Assembly: GCA_013697465.1 (NCBI GenBank)
Contig: JACCWU010000111.1
Coordinates: forward strand, 1-21,718
DNA: 21,718 nt
From: Actinomycetota bacterium
GTDB taxonomy: Bacteria > Actinomycetota > Thermoleophilia > Gaiellales > Gaiellaceae
Direction of reading: 5' to 3'
Below the pieces are notes generated by a model. It did not search any database, was not told where the DNA came from, and saw only the letters and a program-made list of their open reading frames with translations. Below, one piece after another: positions 1 to 7,183 of this stretch (positions within the stretch are counted from its first letter, which is position 1; every line of letters begins with the position of its first letter). The position numbers and the translations under genes are program-made.

Positions 1-53
1 ACCGGCGAGGCGAGCACCTCGTCCGCGAAGGTCTCGTCGGTGACCTCGTCCAC
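1..53 (-). CDS. Probable thioredoxin, N-terminal end only
   Basis: Only the first 17 codons are in the window; the gene runs off the left edge. The minus strand from a GTG at 53 reads VDEVTDETFADEVLASP, which resembles the N-terminus of thioredoxins (a T-D-x-x-F-x-x-E-V-L segment just before the strand leading to the WCGPC active site). The active site itself lies outside the window, so the call rests on this short segment. The start sits 2 nt after the stop of the GT2 gene, so the two are probably cotranscribed. No Shine-Dalgarno sequence is visible before it, which would fit translational coupling. Confidence 0.45.
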   Translation of the reverse strand, partial: MDEVTDETFADEVLASP

Positions 54-55
54 GG

Positions 56-778
56 CTAGAGCTTGCCGGTGAGGGCGCGCCAGCGGAGCACGGGCACCTT
101 CCAGATCGCCTCGAGGACGATGGCGCGGCTCATCTTCGAGTCGCCGACGCGGCGCTCGGAGAAGCGGATCGGGATCTCCCGCACCCGTAGTCCCGCACGG
201 AGGACGCGATAGGTCGTCTCGATCTGGAATGCGTAGCCCCGCGCCGACAGCGCGTCGAGGTCGATCGCCTCGAGCGTCCCTCGCCGAAAGCACTTGAACC
301 CGCCCGTGAGATCGCGCACATTCACGCCAAGCACGACCTGCGCATAGAGACAGCCCCCGCGCGAGACGATTCGCCGGAGCAGACCCCAGCCCTCGGTCCC
401 GCCACCGCGGACATAGCGCGATCCGAGGACGAGGTCGGCCTCCCCCGCAGCCTCGATCAGCCGCGGCACATCGCCCGGATCGTGAGAAAAGTCGCAGTCG
501 ATCTCGACGACGAGCTCGGCGTTCTCGCTCAACGCCTTTCGGAACCCGGCGATGTACGCTGGGCCGAGTCCCTCCTTCCGCGCGCGGTGGAGCACGTCCA
601 CCCATGGAAGCTCGCCGGCGAGACGATCTGCCAGCTCGCCGGTTCCGTCCGGAGAGGCGTCGTCGATGACGAGAACACGATCCCGCGACGTGTCGAGGAC
701 GTCCCCGAGGGCGCGCACCATCGGCTCCAGGTTCTCGCGCTCGTTGAACGTGGGCAGGCAGACGACGGCGCGCGGCAC
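56..778 (-). CDS. Polyprenol-phosphate mannose/glucose synthase-like GT2 glycosyltransferase
   Basis: This 240-residue protein is a family 2 glycosyltransferase of the DPM1/Ppm1 type, which moves a hexose from a nucleotide sugar to polyprenyl phosphate at the inner membrane face. Visible landmarks are the N-terminal CLPTFNERENL, the acidic VIDDASPDGT (Asp39-Asp40), the DCD motif followed by FSHDP (94-101), GSRYVRGG, and the C-terminal DLTGGFKCFRR and RVGDSKMS segments typical of the family. There are no C-terminal membrane helices, so it is the soluble single-domain form. An upstream in-frame GTG at 808 exists, but it would overlap the divergent polX gene. The GTG at 778 starts directly at the conserved core and lies 6 nt from a -10-like hexamer on this strand, so it is preferred. 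The sugar (mannose or glucose) cannot be told from sequence. Confidence 0.85.
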   Translation of the reverse strand: MPRAVVCLPTFNERENLEPMVRALGDVLDTSRDRVLVIDDASPDGTGELADRLAGELPWVDVLHRARKEGLGPAYIAGFRKALSENAELVVEIDCDFSHDPGDVPRLIEAAGEADLVLGSRYVRGGGTEGWGLLRRIVSRGGCLYAQVVLGVNVRDLTGGFKCFRRGTLEAIDLDALSARGYAFQIETTYRVLRAGLRVREIPIRFSERRVGDSKMSRAIVLEAIWKVPVLRWRALTGKL

Positions 779-783
779 GTCCC

Positions 784-789
784 TATCAT
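784..789 (+). promoter_or_regulatory. -10 element for leaderless polX
   Basis: TATCAT lies 6 nt before the polX ATG at 796, so transcription would start at or next to the A of the ATG. No Shine-Dalgarno sequence is present in the gap. It overlaps the opposite-strand hexamer at 785-790 by 5 bp. Confidence 0.5.
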
Positions 790-790
790 C
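785..790 (-). promoter_or_regulatory. -10-like element for the GT2 gene
   Basis: On the minus strand GATGAT (4 of 6 matches to TATAAT) ends 6 nt before the GTG at 778. It shares 5 bp with the plus-strand TATCAT at 784-789. It is weaker than the plus-strand element because the first T is missing. Confidence 0.35.
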
Positions 791-795
791 GCGAC

Positions 796-2511
796 ATGGC
801 AAAGCCACTGCCTCGGAATGCGGAGATAGCGGACCAGCTCGACCTGCTCGCGGACCTCTCCGAGATTCTCGCCGAGGAGTCGTTCAAGGTCATCGCCTAC
901 CGGCGAGCGGCAACACGGATCCGTGAGACACCCGGGCCGGTGGCCGAGCTGGCGCGTGCGGGCCGGGCGACCGATCTCCCCGGCATCGGGAAGACGATCG
1001 AGCAGAAGGTGCTCGAGATCGTCTCGGACGGCGAGATGCACGCGCTCACCAGGCGCCGCGAGCGCGTGCCGGTCGGGGTCGTCGACTTCCTGCGTCTCCC
1101 CGGAGTCGGCCCGAAGACGGCCGCCCGAATATGGACCGAGCTCGGCGTGACCACCCTCGACGGACTGAAAACCGCTGCCGAGGAAGGCCGGCTACGCGAT
1201 CTCTCGGGGCTCGGCGCGAAGAGCGAGGAGAAGATCCTGCAGGCGCTGGCCGCAGGTGCCGGGCGCAAGGCTCCGAGCGAGAATCGGGGGCTCCTCGGCG
1301 TCGCCTTGCCCGCAGTCAAGGCCGTCGTCGCCGAGCTCTCCGAGCACCCGGCGGCGATCGCCGTCTCGGAAGCCGGAAGCGTCCGCCGCCGCCGCGAGAC
1401 CGTGCGCGACCTCGACCTCATCGCGACGTCGTCGGATCCTCCCGCGCTGATCGGGGCCTTCTGCGAGGCGCCGTGGGTCGCGGAGGTCGTCGCGCGCGGA
1501 CCCACGAAGGCGACCGTCGGCAGCCACCAGGGCCTCCGCTTCGATCTCAGGGTCGTGCCGCCCGAGTGCTACGGGAACGTGCTCCAGCACTTCACCGGCT
1601 CGAAAAACCACAACGTCGCCCTGCGCGAGGATGCCGTGCGTCGCGGCCTCTCGATCTCCGAGTACGGCGTCACTACGGTCGAGAGCGGAGAGGTCGTTAC
1701 GCACGCGAGCGAGGAGGAGCTCTACGAGTACCTCGGCTATTCGTTCATACCGCCCGAGCTGCGCGAGTCGGGCGGGGAGCTTGTCGTTGCCCGCAGCGGA
1801 GCGCTTCCCCAACTCGTCCAGCTCTCGGACCTCCGCGGGGAGATGCACTGCCACTCCACGTGGTCCTCCGACGGAAAGGGCTCGATCGAGGAGATGGCCC
1901 ACCGCGCGCAGGAACGGGGCTACGCGTTCATGTGCCTCACCGACCACTCCCACTACCTGCGTGAAGGCCGGCTCGAGGCGCAGTGGAAGGAGATCGAGCA
2001 GGTCAACGCTCGCGTCAAGCCGTTTCGCGTCCTGCGCGGGATCGAGGTGAACATCCGCGCGGACGGGTCGCTGGACGTCGCCGACGACCTACTCGCCGAG
2101 CTGGACTGGGTCGTCGCGTCGCTTCATACGTCGTTCGACCGAACCCCGACCGAGCGAATTCTGGGCGCGATCGACAACCCGCACGTCGACTGCATCGGCC
2201 ATCTCACCGGGCGCCGGATCTTGAAGCGCGCTGGTTCCGAGATCGACGTCGAGCGTGTGGTCGAGCGTGCAGTGGAGACGCGCACCGCGCTCGAGATCAA
2301 CTCGCAGCCCGACCGTCTCGACATGCGCGACACGCACGCGCGACACGCTGGGGAGGCCGGCGTGCTCGTCCCCATCACGACGGATGCACACTCGACGGGT
2401 GCGCTCGACTACGCGGAGCTTGGCGTCGGTCTTGCCCGCCGCGCCTGGTTGACGAAAGAGCAGGTGCTGAACACGCGCACCTGGGCGCAGATCGAGAAGC
2501 TCCGCAAGTGA
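796..2511 (+). CDS. polX: Family X DNA polymerase with PHP domain (PolX)
   Basis: This 571-residue protein has the bacterial PolX layout, of the usual length for the family. Helix-hairpin-helix segments lie near residues 60-70 (DLPGIGKTIEQ), 100-113 (RLPGVGPKTAARIW) and 135 on. The polymerase palm follows, with Gly194-Ser195 and the metal-binding pair Asp205/Asp207 in RDLDLIA. The C-terminal PHP domain begins around residue 346 with the metal-binding His351-x-His353 motif in GEMHCHSTWSSDG and continues with CLTDHSHY. The family does gap-filling synthesis in base excision repair, and the PHP domain can supply 3'-5' exonuclease or end-processing activity. The ATG at 796 is preceded by a -10 hexamer rather than a ribosome-binding site. 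The stop overlaps the next start by GTGA. Confidence 0.95.
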   Translation: MAKPLPRNAEIADQLDLLADLSEILAEESFKVIAYRRAATRIRETPGPVAELARAGRATDLPGIGKTIEQKVLEIVSDGEMHALTRRRERVPVGVVDFLRLPGVGPKTAARIWTELGVTTLDGLKTAAEEGRLRDLSGLGAKSEEKILQALAAGAGRKAPSENRGLLGVALPAVKAVVAELSEHPAAIAVSEAGSVRRRRETVRDLDLIATSSDPPALIGAFCEAPWVAEVVARGPTKATVGSHQGLRFDLRVVPPECYGNVLQHFTGSKNHNVALREDAVRRGLSISEYGVTTVESGEVVTHASEEELYEYLGYSFIPPELRESGGELVVARSGALPQLVQLSDLRGEMHCHSTWSSDGKGSIEEMAHRAQERGYAFMCLTDHSHYLREGRLEAQWKEIEQVNARVKPFRVLRGIEVNIRADGSLDVADDLLAELDWVVASLHTSFDRTPTERILGAIDNPHVDCIGHLTGRRILKRAGSEIDVERVVERAVETRTALEINSQPDRLDMRDTHARHAGEAGVLVPITTDAHSTGALDYAELGVGLARRAWLTKEQVLNTRTWAQIEKLRK

Positions 2512-3806
2512 GCTTTCGGGAGGACGGCGCCGCAGCGGTCGACTGGGTCGCCGCCTATCTCGAGGGCGTACGCAACCTTCCGGTGCTCGCGCAGGTCGAG
2601 CCCGGCGACATCCACGCAGCGCTGCCGCCGTCCCCACCTGAGGAGCCGGAGCCATTCGCGTCGGTTCTCCGCGACCTCGACGCCGTTCTCCTCCCCGGCC
2701 TCACTCACTGGCAGAGCCCTCGCTTCTTCGCGTACTTCGCGACCACGGCCTCCGACCCTGGTGTGCTCGCCGAGCTCCTCGTAGCCGGCCTCAACCAAGT
2801 CGGAATCCTGTGGCGTACCTCTCCCGCGCTTCAGGAACTGGAGGAGGTAACGCTCGACTGGCTGGGGCAGCTCCTCGGGCTCCCCGCGGGCCTGCACGGT
2901 CACATCGAGGACACGGCGTCGACGGGCGTACTGTCCGCGCTCGCGGTCGCCCGCGCGCTCGCTCCCGGACGCCGCACGGTGCTCTGCTCCGAGCACGCGC
3001 ACTCGGCAGTGGACAAGGCGGCGCGCCTGCTCGAGCTCGAGCTCCGCAAGGTGCCCGTAGACGCCGAGTTTCGTTTGCGCCCGGATGCGTTGCGTCTCGA
3101 GGACGCATGCGCGGTCGTCGCGACCATCGGCACCACGGGTGCGGCTGCGGTCGATCCCGTGCCCGCGATCGCCGATCTCTGCGAAGCCGCGGGGGTCTGG
3201 CTGCATGTCGACGCCGCGTACGCCGGATCGGCTGCGATCTGCCCCGAGCTCCGCCACCACTTCGCCGGTTGGGAGCGGGTGGACTCGATCGGCGTCAACC
3301 CGCATAAGTGGCTGGGGACGCCGATGGACTGCTCGGCGCTCTGGACGAGCCGGCCCGATGACGTCCGCGGAACCTTCAGCCTCGTCCCCGAGTTCCTGCA
3401 GTCGCCTGACGAGGCCGTGAGCCTGAGCGAGCTGACGGTTCCGCTCGGCCGCCGGTTCCGGGCGCTGAAGCTCTGGGCGGTGCTTCGCTGCTTCGGGCGG
3501 ACGGGCCTGCAGGAGCGGATTCGCGAGCACGTCCGGCTGGCGGCCCTGTTCGAGAGCTGGGTCGAGGCGGAGCCCGGATGGGAGGTCGTCGCTCCGCGGC
3601 ACTTCTCGCTCGTGTGCTTTCGCCGTGAAGGCTCGGACGAGGAGAACGAGCGGCTGCTCGAGCGGGTCAACGCAACGGGCGAGGTTTTCATCTCACATGC
3701 CCGGCTCGGCGGTCGCTACGCGCTGCGGCTCGCGGTCGGGAACTACCGCACGACGGAGGACGACGTGCGGCTCGCGTGGGAGGTGCTCACCCGCGAGGCG
3801 CCGTGA
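2508..3806 (+). CDS. PLP-dependent group II (aromatic-amino-acid-type) decarboxylase
   Basis: The 432-residue product belongs to fold-type I PLP decarboxylases of the aromatic-L-amino-acid/glutamate decarboxylase group. The Schiff-base lysine is Lys267 in VNPHKWLGTPMD. Asp235 in HVDAAYAGSA pairs with the pyridine nitrogen, and His165 in EHAHSAVDKA is the ring-stacking histidine. The substrate-side region HWQSPRFFAYFATTAS is typical of the AADC subgroup. It is somewhat shorter than animal AADC (about 480). The reading frame is open far upstream inside polX, but the GTG at 2508 overlapping the polX stop gives the right N-terminus (SFREDGAAAVDWVAAYL). It is probably translated by coupling with polX. 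The substrate (Trp, Tyr, Phe or DOPA) cannot be fixed, and no pathway neighbours help. The 3' end overlaps the convergent gene by 20 nt. Confidence 0.9.
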   Translation: MSFREDGAAAVDWVAAYLEGVRNLPVLAQVEPGDIHAALPPSPPEEPEPFASVLRDLDAVLLPGLTHWQSPRFFAYFATTASDPGVLAELLVAGLNQVGILWRTSPALQELEEVTLDWLGQLLGLPAGLHGHIEDTASTGVLSALAVARALAPGRRTVLCSEHAHSAVDKAARLLELELRKVPVDAEFRLRPDALRLEDACAVVATIGTTGAAAVDPVPAIADLCEAAGVWLHVDAAYAGSAAICPELRHHFAGWERVDSIGVNPHKWLGTPMDCSALWTSRPDDVRGTFSLVPEFLQSPDEAVSLSELTVPLGRRFRALKLWAVLRCFGRTGLQERIREHVRLAALFESWVEAEPGWEVVAPRHFSLVCFRREGSDEENERLLERVNATGEVFISHARLGGRYALRLAVGNYRTTEDDVRLAWEVLTREAP

Positions 3807-4473
3807 CCGGGAGATAGATCCTCGACGCCTGCAAGATCCAGCCTGCGTCACTCGTCTTGACGACGCGGCCCAGGAGGAAGAGACCGGCGGCCGTCAACTC
3901 CTTCTCTGCTCTCTTCCACTCCTTCGGAAGCCGCGTGGCTAGCGTGAGATCGAGGCTCGAGACGGTGACCTTAACGGGCCTGTTCAGCTTCGCGGCGCCG
4001 AGCGAGAAGCAGGGTGCCCTGATGCAGCGGATGCCGAGGTCGCGCACTTTGAAGTAGGTCCCCTTGGTGCCCCTGCCGATGGGTGCACGAACGTCGGCGA
4101 CCACCAACGCGCCCAGGTTGCCGAAGCCCTGGAACGTCCACGGATCGATGTCGGCCCGGACGAGCGTTCCGTCCGACATACCGGTCTGGAGGGGCTGCCG
4201 CTTCTCGTCGACCGCCAGCGCGACATAACAGCGGGGCCGCACTGCTCCGTCCGCGCAGCGCGTGCGGGAGCGATTCGCGAGCGCCACCCAGTAGCCGCCG
4301 CAGATCGGAGATGGGCAAAGTCGCGGATCCGGTCGAACGACGTACTGCGAAGAACCGACGAGCTTGGGCGGCGGCGGCCCGCTCTGCCCCGCCGCTGGAA
4401 AGAGTGCGACGATGAGCGCTGCGGCGACCACGAGGCCCGCGGGTAGCGCAGCGCGCGCGAGGGCGATCCTCAT
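3787..4473 (-). CDS. Exported Cys-rich protein, DUF6748-like
   Basis: This 228-residue protein has an N-terminal signal peptide (MRIALARAALPAG, then a hydrophobic run to about residue 27) without a lipobox cysteine, so it is probably secreted. The mature part has six cysteines at 53, 58, 73, 82, 150 and 155. Two form CX4C pairs (LCPSPICGGYW and RCIRAPCF), suggesting disulfides outside the cell. The segment CPSPICGGYWVALANR...RC looks like the domain I remember as DUF6748; this is a recollection, not a search result. The function is unknown. Its ATG is abutted with zero spacing by a perfect AAGGAGGT, too close to act as a ribosome-binding site, while a -10 hexamer sits 8 nt upstream, so leaderless initiation is more likely. 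The 3' end overlaps the decarboxylase gene by 20 nt. Confidence 0.75.
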   Translation of the reverse strand: MRIALARAALPAGLVVAAALIVALFPAAGQSGPPPPKLVGSSQYVVRPDPRLCPSPICGGYWVALANRSRTRCADGAVRPRCYVALAVDEKRQPLQTGMSDGTLVRADIDPWTFQGFGNLGALVVADVRAPIGRGTKGTYFKVRDLGIRCIRAPCFSLGAAKLNRPVKVTVSSLDLTLATRLPKEWKRAEKELTAAGLFLLGRVVKTSDAGWILQASRIYLPVTAPRG

Positions 4474-4480
4474 ACCTCCT

Positions 4481-4486
4481 TAGGAT
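4481..4486 (+). promoter_or_regulatory. -10 element for the split TSUP operon
   Basis: TAGGAT lies 7 nt before the GTG at 4494. It overlaps the minus-strand TATCCT (4482-4487) by 5 bp, so one AT-rich step may melt for both directions. The AGGA inside it could also serve as a weak Shine-Dalgarno at 8 nt if a longer transcript exists. Confidence 0.5.
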
Positions 4487-4487
4487 A
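4482..4487 (-). promoter_or_regulatory. -10 element for the exported Cys-rich protein gene
   Basis: On the minus strand TATCCT ends 8 nt before the ATG at 4473. The 8-nt gap is AAGGAGGT, which would be the 5' end of the transcript or lie just upstream of it. It shares 5 bp with the opposing TAGGAT. Confidence 0.5.
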
Positions 4488-4493
4488 CGACTC

Positions 4494-4838
4494 GTGCGCC
4501 TCGTCGCCATCGGGCTCGCGGCGGGGGTCTTCTCCGCGCTCTTCGGCGTCGGTGGCGGCGTGATCGCCGTCCCGCTCTTGATCCTGCTCGTCTCGCTGCC
4601 GGAGCGCGCTGCCGCGGCAACCTCGCTCGGAGCGATAGGGATCACCGCCCTCGCGGGCGTGGTCGTCTTCGGATTCCGTGGCGAGGTGGACGTCGGCTAC
4701 GGCGCGCTCGTGGGGCTTCCGGCCGCGGTGGGAGCGCTTATGGGCACCTCTCTTCAGCAGCGCGTCCCGACGAGAACGCTGACGTACGCGTTCGCACTGC
4801 TGCTCACCGCCGTCGGCGTCTGGCTCCTCGTAACGTGA
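4494..4838 (+). CDS. Half-size TSUP (TauE/SafE-like) membrane protein, first half
   Basis: The product has 114 residues and is almost entirely hydrophobic, with about four predicted membrane segments. It carries the TSUP repeat signature near its N-terminus (FGVGGGVIAVPLLILL, residues 17-32), followed by AAATSLG. Family members of about 250 residues consist of two such four-helix repeats in one chain and move sulfite, sulfonates or other organic anions. Here only one repeat is present, and the second is encoded by the next gene, which overlaps by 4 nt (GTGA). The GTG start follows a -10 element by 7 nt. Substrate unknown. Confidence 0.85.
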   Translation: MRLVAIGLAAGVFSALFGVGGGVIAVPLLILLVSLPERAAAATSLGAIGITALAGVVVFGFRGEVDVGYGALVGLPAAVGALMGTSLQQRVPTRTLTYAFALLLTAVGVWLLVT

Positions 4839-5230
4839 GCACGCAAACGATCGCGCTCGCGCTCGCGCTCGGCCTCGCGACCGGCGTGCTCGCCGGGCTC
4901 TTCGGACTCGGTGGGGGAATTCTCTTCGTGCCCACGCTCGTGGCGCTCGGCCTCGGCCAGCTCGAGGCCCAGGCAACGTCGCTGCTCGCGATCCTCCCGA
5001 CGGTCGCCGCCGGCGCTTGGAACCAGCATCGATTCGGCAACCTCCGGGTGAGAACAGCCCTCGTCGTCGGCGTCGCGTCGATCGCCGGCGTCGAGGTCGG
5101 CGCCCGAATCGCCACGTCCGTGCCCGAGGATCTCCTTCGCCGGCTCTTCGCGCTCCTGCTGTTCGGCGTCGCCGCCCAGCTCGCATGGCGAGCTCGCCGG
5201 GCCGCGCCTCGCTACCCTGACTCGCCGTGA
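4835..5230 (+). CDS. Half-size TSUP (TauE/SafE-like) membrane protein, second half
   Basis: This 131-residue protein again holds a single TSUP repeat: LFGLGGGILFVPTLVAL (residues 22-38) followed by AQATSLLAI, then membrane segments up to about residue 117 and a short basic tail. It is the natural partner of the preceding half-size protein. The two differ in sequence, so a heterodimer rebuilding the usual pseudo-symmetric fold is likely (inference). The GTG start overlaps the stop of the first half (GTGA), and its own stop overlaps the start of the peptidase gene in the same way. The loop NQHRFGNLRVR differs from the matching loop of the first half, so the two are not a recent duplication. Confidence 0.85.
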   Translation: MSTQTIALALALGLATGVLAGLFGLGGGILFVPTLVALGLGQLEAQATSLLAILPTVAAGAWNQHRFGNLRVRTALVVGVASIAGVEVGARIATSVPEDLLRRLFALLLFGVAAQLAWRARRAAPRYPDSP

Positions 5231-6651
5231 CTGTGTCTGCCCCGATCCGTGTCGGCATCCTTGTCGGAGCGGCTCTCGCGCTTTCGTCGGCGCTCGCCGC
5301 GGCCTCTCCTCCGCCGAGTGGAGCCTCGACCGAGGCCCGCGCGACGATCGTTCGTCTCAGCATTCCGGGACAGAGCACGGTGGCTCTCGGCGACGTCGCC
5401 TGGCCCGACACGGCGGGTGCCGAAGTGCAGTCTTTCGTCTACCCGGGCGACGGTGCGGTGATTCGGGTGGGCCTGTCGCGGGCGGTTGCCTCCGCGCAGA
5501 CCGGCGGAGCGGCAGCGTCGCAGGCCTCGGCCGAGACGATCGCGGTCTCGCTCTTCGGCGGCGACGTGCTCGCGGGTCAGGTGACGGCCCACGCGAGTGC
5601 GGGAGCAAGCCGTCGCTCGGCAGGGGCCGACGTCGGCAGCTCGACCGTTCAGGGTCTGCGGGTGCTCGGACAGGACGTCTCACCGTCCGCGGGCGCGAGC
5701 CTCTCGCTCGGGGACTGGGGGACGCTCCAGATCCTGGCTCAGGACACGGGCTCGAGACGCGGGCGGTCTCCTGCGGCACAGGGCTCGGTCGTGGTTCTCC
5801 GGGTGAGGCTCAGCGCGGCGCACGGAGGTTTGCCTGCCGGGAGCGAGATCGTCGTGGGGGAGGCTGCGGCGACTGCTGTCGCCGACCTGCGGGCGGCGCC
5901 GGCCCCCCAAGCTCCCGGCACCGGTACGCCGCTACCTCGCCCACGCCCACCGGTTCCGGCGAGGCCGCGGCCGCCCGAGGCCGACTCGGGCGATGTGGCG
6001 ATTCCCGGCGGTCCCGTGCGTGCAGCGCCAGCGGACGTCGTCGCTCGCCTCACGTCGGGGGGCTACGTGTTCCCCGTTTACGGCACGGCGTCGTTCGGGG
6101 ACAGCTTCGGGGGCCCTCGGCCGAACATCCCGGGAGGCTGGCACCACGGCGAGGACATCTTCGCGCCCATGGGCGCTCCGATCCTCGCGGTCGCCGACGG
6201 CACCCTGCATTCGATCGGCTTCATCCCGCTCGGCGGCTACCGACTGTGGCTCCAGGACGAGTCGGGCAACCAGTTCTACTACGCCCACCTTTCGGCGTAC
6301 TCGCCTCTCGCCGTCGAAGGCAAGCAGGTCGAGGTGGGCGATGTCATCGGCTTCGTCGGAGACACGGGAGACGCCGAGGGTGGCTCTCCACACCTCCACT
6401 TCGAGATTCACCCGGCTCAGCTGATCGGGCTCGGGTACGACGGCGTCGTTGCTCCCTACCCGTTCCTCGTCGCCTGGCGGCGTGCGGAGGACGTCTTCTT
6501 CGCGGCCGGCAGGATCTATGTCGCCTCGCGGCGGGGAACTCCCTCGCTGCCTCCGCCCGGAGCAGTGCTGCTCCAGGCGGAGGACATCGCATCCACGAGC
6601 GGGCTGGTTCCCGGCGCGCTCGAACGTGCGCTCGAGCGCAAGCCGAGGTAG
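5227..6651 (+). CDS. Secreted M23 family metallopeptidase (LytM-type)
   Basis: The 474-residue product has a signal peptide (about residues 1-26), a long Ala/Ser/Gly-rich region of unknown fold, a Pro/Arg-rich linker (about 225-255) and a C-terminal M23 domain. Zinc ligands are seen as HxGxD (His306, Asp310 in WHHGEDIFAPMG) and HxH (His389, His391 in HLHFEIHP). His354 in YYAHLS is the likely catalytic histidine. All key residues of an active endopeptidase are present. The family cuts peptide cross-links of peptidoglycan. The GTG start overlaps the TSUP stop (GTGA), so it is cotranscribed and probably coupled with the transporter halves. A second GTG two codons on would also give a signal peptide. 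The 3' end is convergent with the next gene, only 10 nt apart. Confidence 0.9.
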   Translation: MTVSAPIRVGILVGAALALSSALAAASPPPSGASTEARATIVRLSIPGQSTVALGDVAWPDTAGAEVQSFVYPGDGAVIRVGLSRAVASAQTGGAAASQASAETIAVSLFGGDVLAGQVTAHASAGASRRSAGADVGSSTVQGLRVLGQDVSPSAGASLSLGDWGTLQILAQDTGSRRGRSPAAQGSVVVLRVRLSAAHGGLPAGSEIVVGEAAATAVADLRAAPAPQAPGTGTPLPRPRPPVPARPRPPEADSGDVAIPGGPVRAAPADVVARLTSGGYVFPVYGTASFGDSFGGPRPNIPGGWHHGEDIFAPMGAPILAVADGTLHSIGFIPLGGYRLWLQDESGNQFYYAHLSAYSPLAVEGKQVEVGDVIGFVGDTGDAEGGSPHLHFEIHPAQLIGLGYDGVVAPYPFLVAWRRAEDVFFAAGRIYVASRRGTPSLPPPGAVLLQAEDIASTSGLVPGALERALERKPR

Positions 6652-6661
6652 AGCCGGGGTA

Positions 6662-7129
6662 CTACGCTTCGCTGGGCTCGGAGCCGTTGCCAGGCGTCTC
6701 GGCCTCGGCTGCCGCGAGCTCGTCCGAGAACTGCTCGAACCCGTCGCCGTTCTCGCCTGCGACCCGCTCCATGATCCACTCGCGCGTGGCGGCGCCGGTC
6801 CACGGGTTGTAGAGGACGCCGAGCGTCACGCCGGTCAGGAGGATCACGCGGTTCCGGGCCTTGTGCCCCTTCTTCGCGCCCTGGAGCCGGTCGCCGGCAT
6901 CGGTCAGCTCACCGACGAGTTCCTGGATCTGCTCCTGGAAGTCCTTGTCCGAGACTTTCTTCGCCTTGCCTTTCACGCCTTCGCTCTTCGCGATCTGGCC
7001 GTAGAGGCTGCGGGCGGCGACGAACGCCGCAAGCAGATCGTCGCGCAGCTCCGGGTCCTCGATCGCGCGTTTCACGTACGGGCGCAGCGTCTCGACTGCT
7101 TCCATCGGCTTGTCCTTGGTCTTGGACAT
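6662..7129 (-). CDS. Small membrane-anchored helical protein, unknown function
   Basis: I do not recognise a named family. The 155-residue product starts MSKTKDKPMEAVETL. It is highly charged and helical to about residue 95, has one hydrophobic segment (RVILLTGVTLGVLY, about 96-110) followed by NPWTG, and ends in a strongly acidic, Glu/Ala-rich tail. The layout resembles YtxH-like or apolipophorin-like single-pass proteins. The frame is open to 7213, but the ATG at 7129 is chosen because AAAGGTGG lies 6 nt before it. It is thus one of the few genes in the window with a normal Shine-Dalgarno leader. It is transcribed divergently from the small-ORF/MMPL operon. Confidence 0.7.
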   Translation of the reverse strand: MSKTKDKPMEAVETLRPYVKRAIEDPELRDDLLAAFVAARSLYGQIAKSEGVKGKAKKVSDKDFQEQIQELVGELTDAGDRLQGAKKGHKARNRVILLTGVTLGVLYNPWTGAATREWIMERVAGENGDGFEQFSDELAAAEAETPGNGSEPSEA

Positions 7130-7135
7130 GATGTT

Positions 7136-7143
7136 CCACCTTT
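7136..7143 (-). promoter_or_regulatory. Shine-Dalgarno site that decides the start at 7129
   Basis: AAAGGTGG on the minus strand, with a 6-nt spacer to the ATG, is a conventional ribosome-binding site. It rules out the longer reading frame beginning at 7213. The gene therefore has a leader, unlike most operon-first genes here. Confidence 0.6.
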
Positions 7144-7170
7144 CTTCGACTTGGTGTGAAGTATGTCGGC

Positions 7171-7176
7171 TAGTGT
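7171..7176 (+). promoter_or_regulatory. -10 element for the small-ORF/MMPL operon
   Basis: TAGTGT lies 7 nt before an in-frame GTG at 7184. It falls inside the longer version of the ORF (ATG at 7163), which argues for the shorter leaderless start at 7184. Confidence 0.45.
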
Positions 7177-7183
7177 GGACCGA

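Noticed and set aside
776..808. Longer GT2 protein from the GTG at 808
   Set aside because: It would overlap the divergent polX start by 13 nt and add ten residues not typical of the family.
1983..2507. Upstream extension of the decarboxylase frame into polX
   Set aside because: It is an Arg-rich shadow of polX. The GTG at 2508 in the GTGA overlap gives the family N-terminus.
4474..4481. Perfect AAGGAGGT as ribosome-binding site for the ATG at 4473
   Set aside because: It touches the ATG with zero spacing, and no good in-frame start lies 5-9 nt downstream. A -10 hexamer 8 nt upstream explains the start better.
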